From positions 1-7,917 of the forward strand of contig CABUVB010000080.1 of assembly GCA_902494815.1 (NCBI GenBank): a stretch of 7,917 bases of DNA, in the 5' to 3' direction. Made by a program: the position numbers and the translations under genes. Source of the stretch: an uncultured Collinsella sp. (GTDB taxonomy: Bacteria; Actinomycetota; Coriobacteriia; Coriobacteriales; Coriobacteriaceae). Below, one piece after another: positions 6,340 through 7,917 of this stretch. The stretch's first letter is position 1. Every line of letters starts with the position of its first letter. Under the pieces are notes generated by a model that searched no databases, had not been told where the DNA came from, and saw nothing but the letters and a program-made list of their open reading frames with translations.

Positions 6340-7409
6340 CCGGCCGGCTTAACGGAGAACAGTTCATCCCAATTGACCAACAGATCCCGTCGCAGGGCAT
6401 CTTCGGTGGTGCGTTCCTGATCGGTCTTTGGGATGTAGGGGAGCCCCGCCTTTTTATGAATGAGCTCGGCGATGTTGTTAAAGCTCTTCGTGTCCTTGAT
6501 CTGGTCGTAGGTTATCTGGATAACGTCATAACCCATGCTTGTGAGGGACGTGGTGCGTTCGGCATCGGAGAGGCTTGCGGCTTCGCTGTCATGGGCGGAG
6601 CGGCCTTGGCATTCCAGAATGACGCCCATGCTGTCGGTGCTGCTCTCTATGAGGATATCGGCGTAGCAGCAGGTTTTGTCATACAGTGAGCGTGCGGCGT
6701 CGCTGAGTGGGATGCGCACGTTGTTTGCGATGTCGATGCCCATGCCGCCCTCGTCGCGAGGGAGCGAGACAAGCATGGAGGTCTGTACTTCGAAGGGCGA
6801 GGCAGTTTGCCCCGTCATGTGCTCGGCCGCCCAGCGCAGTTGTTTAACGCCGCGCAGGCCTGCGGCCTGCTTGGCGAACGCGGCGATATCCGTTGCGGTA
6901 AGAAGCGGCGTGCGCTTCCACAAGTTAGTGTCATTGCCCTTGGTGTCGTTAACTCGCTCCCAGCCGCAGTTGGGTGGAATGAGCTTAAGCGAAATAGCTT
7001 CATCGAGTTGTTGTTGCGTTCGCTCGCAGGGCTTAAACACTGCAAAGGAGCTGCACATCTCGTAGCAAGCCATGAGTAACTGGTTGCGTGAAACCTGCGT
7101 AGCAAGGTTGAGCAGCGTGAACTCCGGTGACGTGACATCAAACCCATGTTCAGTCTTCCTAAACGATCCCGGAGGTGGCTCCTGGGTCAGGAGGTGCGAC
7201 TTGAACAAGCTACGTGATCCGGATTGTGCCCGAGTGAATACAAGCCTGTGAAGCGGTGCGTGAAGCAGATCTTTTACAACTGCATGACTTCCGAGGCCGC
7301 AACATCTGCGATCCATATTGCCAAGGCTAATGGCGGGGTAAAGGCCTAATACCTGCGGCGGGATACGGTGATAGTAAAAAGCGGATTGACCGCATAGCGT
7401 CAGGTCCAT
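6336..7409 (-). CDS. AbiEi/DUF559-like protein with a probable PD-(D/E)XK nuclease fold
   Basis: A 357-residue protein of unproven function. The start is well supported: AGGAGG (complement of 7415-7420) lies 5 bases before the ATG at 7409. The N-terminal half resembles AbiEi-type proteins, with VTSPEFTLLNLA at 92-103 echoing their VTSPERTLLDLA motif. The C-terminal half resembles DUF559/Vsr-like endonuclease domains: SPFEVQTSMLVSLP (204-217), then YADILIES (249-256, Asp251), VILECQGRSAHD (263-274, Glu266, Gln268, His273), and DAERTTSLTSMGYDVIQIT (282-300). The expected active-site pattern D...ExK reads D251...E266-C-Q268, so the usual Lys is Gln. The protein is cysteine-rich, including CC pairs at 36-37 and 247-248. 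No partner toxin, methylase or helicase is adjacent. GC content is visibly lower than in its neighbours, suggesting acquisition. DNA binding or cleavage is inferred, not shown. Confidence 0.75.
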   Translation of the reverse strand: MDLTLCGQSAFYYHRIPPQVLGLYPAISLGNMDRRCCGLGSHAVVKDLLHAPLHRLVFTRAQSGSRSLFKSHLLTQEPPPGSFRKTEHGFDVTSPEFTLLNLATQVSRNQLLMACYEMCSSFAVFKPCERTQQQLDEAISLKLIPPNCGWERVNDTKGNDTNLWKRTPLLTATDIAAFAKQAAGLRGVKQLRWAAEHMTGQTASPFEVQTSMLVSLPRDEGGMGIDIANNVRIPLSDAARSLYDKTCCYADILIESSTDSMGVILECQGRSAHDSEAASLSDAERTTSLTSMGYDVIQITYDQIKDTKSFNNIAELIHKKAGLPYIPKTDQERTTEDALRRDLLVNWDELFSVKPAG

Positions 7410-7463
7410 AATGCCCTCCTGGCCGAAATCATCTCTTTGAAGCGAGTGATGCCAGCGTCAATC

Positions 7464-7587
7464 CGGAAGTATGCGGCAAAATCTGAACCCTATGAGCAGA
7501 CCTGGCTTTTGAGGCTAGTTTATCAGGCATTTTGTTGTGAAAAAACAGGGTGTGCTCGGAGGTTCCAGAATTTGCCGCATACTTCCG
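7464..7587. repeat. Long imperfect inverted repeat (17-bp perfect core)
   Basis: CGGAAGTATGCGGCAAA (7464-7480) and its exact reverse complement (7571-7587) form the core. The match extends inward to 7489 and 7561 with one mismatch and one extra base. Weaker similarity continues beyond that, with GAGCA near 7494-7498 against TGCTC near 7553-7557. The spacer is about 71 bases. A second pair, GACCTGGCTTTT (7499-7510) against AAAACCAGGTC (7588-7598, one base shorter), crosses the first. TTTATCAGGC (7519-7528) and TTTATCAGCC (7621-7630) form a near-identical direct repeat. As RNA this could make a large stem with a pseudoknot; as DNA it could be a REP/MITE-like element or a protein-binding region. 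No U-tract follows on either strand, so it is not a simple terminator. Confidence 0.8.
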
Positions 7588-7769
7588 AAAACCAGGTCGA
7601 TTTGGACTTTGCTAAAACGATTTATCAGCCCTGCGTGAGGTGTGGTCTTGCCGCCGGGTGAACACTTCTAGCGCCTGAGCTATATTTTTTGGGCCTCGAA
7701 GGGTGGATTTCGCGCTTTTGGTAAAGAAATGAGTGCGTGTTTTGCCGTGCGCCGGCATTGACGCAAAGA

Positions 7770-7804
7770 AAAGGGTCCGGAAGGCGAAGCCTTCCGGACC
7801 CTTT
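7770..7804 (-). terminator. Strong rho-independent terminator of the right-edge gene
   Basis: AAAGGGTCCGGAAGGC (7770-7785) and GCCTTCCGGACCCTTT (7789-7804) form a perfect 16-bp stem with a 3-base loop, GAA. On the minus strand the stem runs into TTTTCTTTG (complement of 7764-7772), a good U-tract. It lies 28 bases after the stop codon of the minus-strand gene ending at 7833. On the plus strand it is followed only by TTTGC and has no gene to terminate. It also insulates the nuclease-like gene from upstream transcription. Confidence 0.9.
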
Positions 7805-7832
7805 GCAATGCAAATCTGCTTGCAAGTGCGAT

Positions 7833-7917
7833 TTAGCGCACCTGAGCGACGTAAGCGACGTTGGTCGAGGAGACCTTGTCCTCGAGCTGGACGCTCATGC
7901 GGGGATCGCCGGCGGTA
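7833..7917 (-). CDS. C-terminal end of an unidentified protein (truncated by window edge)
   Basis: Reading leftward from the window edge, 27 complete codons precede a TAA stop at 7835-7833. The deduced tail ends GDPRMSVQLEDKV-SSTNVAYVAQVR (hyphen added). Codon choice (GAC, AAG, GTC, TCC, ACC, AAC) is strongly GC-ending, like pheT and typical of well-expressed genes here. A strong terminator follows directly, which supports a real 3' end. I do not recognise the family from so short a tail and give no function. Confidence 0.65.
   Translation of the reverse strand, partial: TAGDPRMSVQLEDKVSSTNVAYVAQVR

Larger units (their letters stand above)
7410..7832. other. Gene-free 423-base stretch upstream of the nuclease-like gene
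   Basis: The stretch lies between the start of the minus-strand gene at 7409 and the stop of the minus-strand gene at the right edge. It is AT-richer than the rest. From left to right it holds the ribosome-binding site of the nuclease-like gene (7415-7420), a long imperfect inverted repeat (7464-7587) with a second crossing repeat pair, an AT-rich part (about 7680-7690), and the terminator of the right-hand gene (7770-7804). I found no convincing promoter for the 7409 gene. TTGACG (complement of 7456-7461) resembles a -35 box but has no matching -10 at the right distance. Confidence 0.6.

Noticed and set aside
7433..7461. Possible minus-strand promoter with -35 TTGACG (complement of 7456-7461) for the 7409 gene
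   Set aside because: At 17-base spacing the -10 position reads AAAGAG, a poor match. The better GATGAT lies 22 bases away, which is too far.
7437..7661. Plus-strand open frame of 74 codons upstream of the nuclease-like gene
   Set aside because: It runs straight through the inverted repeat, has no convincing ribosome-binding site and no recognisable domain. The repeat structure explains this stretch better than coding does.
7743..7757. Small hairpin TGCCG / CGGCA
   Set aside because: It is only a 5-bp stem in GC-rich DNA next to a much stronger terminator, and no separate role can be supported.
7625..7825. Minus-strand open frame of 66 codons
   Set aside because: It begins inside the terminal-gene/terminator region, contains the whole terminator hairpin and resembles no protein family.

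Overview
The window looks like a chromosomal segment of a high-GC actinobacterium, most likely of the class Coriobacteriia (Collinsella-like). This rests on GC-rich codon use, on the style of the phenylalanyl-tRNA synthetase beta chain, and on a nuclease-like hypothetical protein that I associate from memory with that group. No rRNA, tRNA, insertion sequence or CRISPR array is visible.

Left part (1-2690): the 3' nearly complete part of pheT, the beta subunit of phenylalanyl-tRNA synthetase, whose start codon lies just outside the window. It is followed by a good rho-independent terminator. A sigma70-type promoter overlaps that terminator: its -35 box starts in the terminator loop. Just downstream of the predicted transcription start is a perfect inverted repeat, GTGTTACG-N12-CGTAACAC.

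Middle part (2694-5410): a three-gene operon for an energy-coupling-factor (ECF) metal importer: cbiM/nikM (substrate-specific membrane protein with a fused CbiN/NikN-like C-terminal module), cbiQ/nikQ (transmembrane coupling protein) and cbiO/nikO (ATPase). The family moves Co2+ or Ni2+. The operator-like repeat has the half-sites and spacing I remember for some NikR sites, which tilts the inference towards nickel.

Right part (5411-7917): a plus-strand gene of the zinc-dependent phospholipase C-like family (5491-6339). It converges on a minus-strand gene (6336-7409) that looks like an orphan AbiEi/DUF559-like PD-(D/E)XK protein, and their stop codons overlap in CTAG. The minus-strand gene and its upstream flank are visibly less GC-rich than the rest, which suggests horizontal acquisition. 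Upstream of it is a 423-base gene-free stretch holding a long imperfect inverted repeat (17-bp perfect core) and a second, crossing repeat pair. The window ends in the last 28 codons of an unidentified minus-strand gene with a very strong terminator.

The two parts most worth following up are the operator-controlled metal-uptake operon, and the orphan nuclease-like gene together with its structured upstream repeat.
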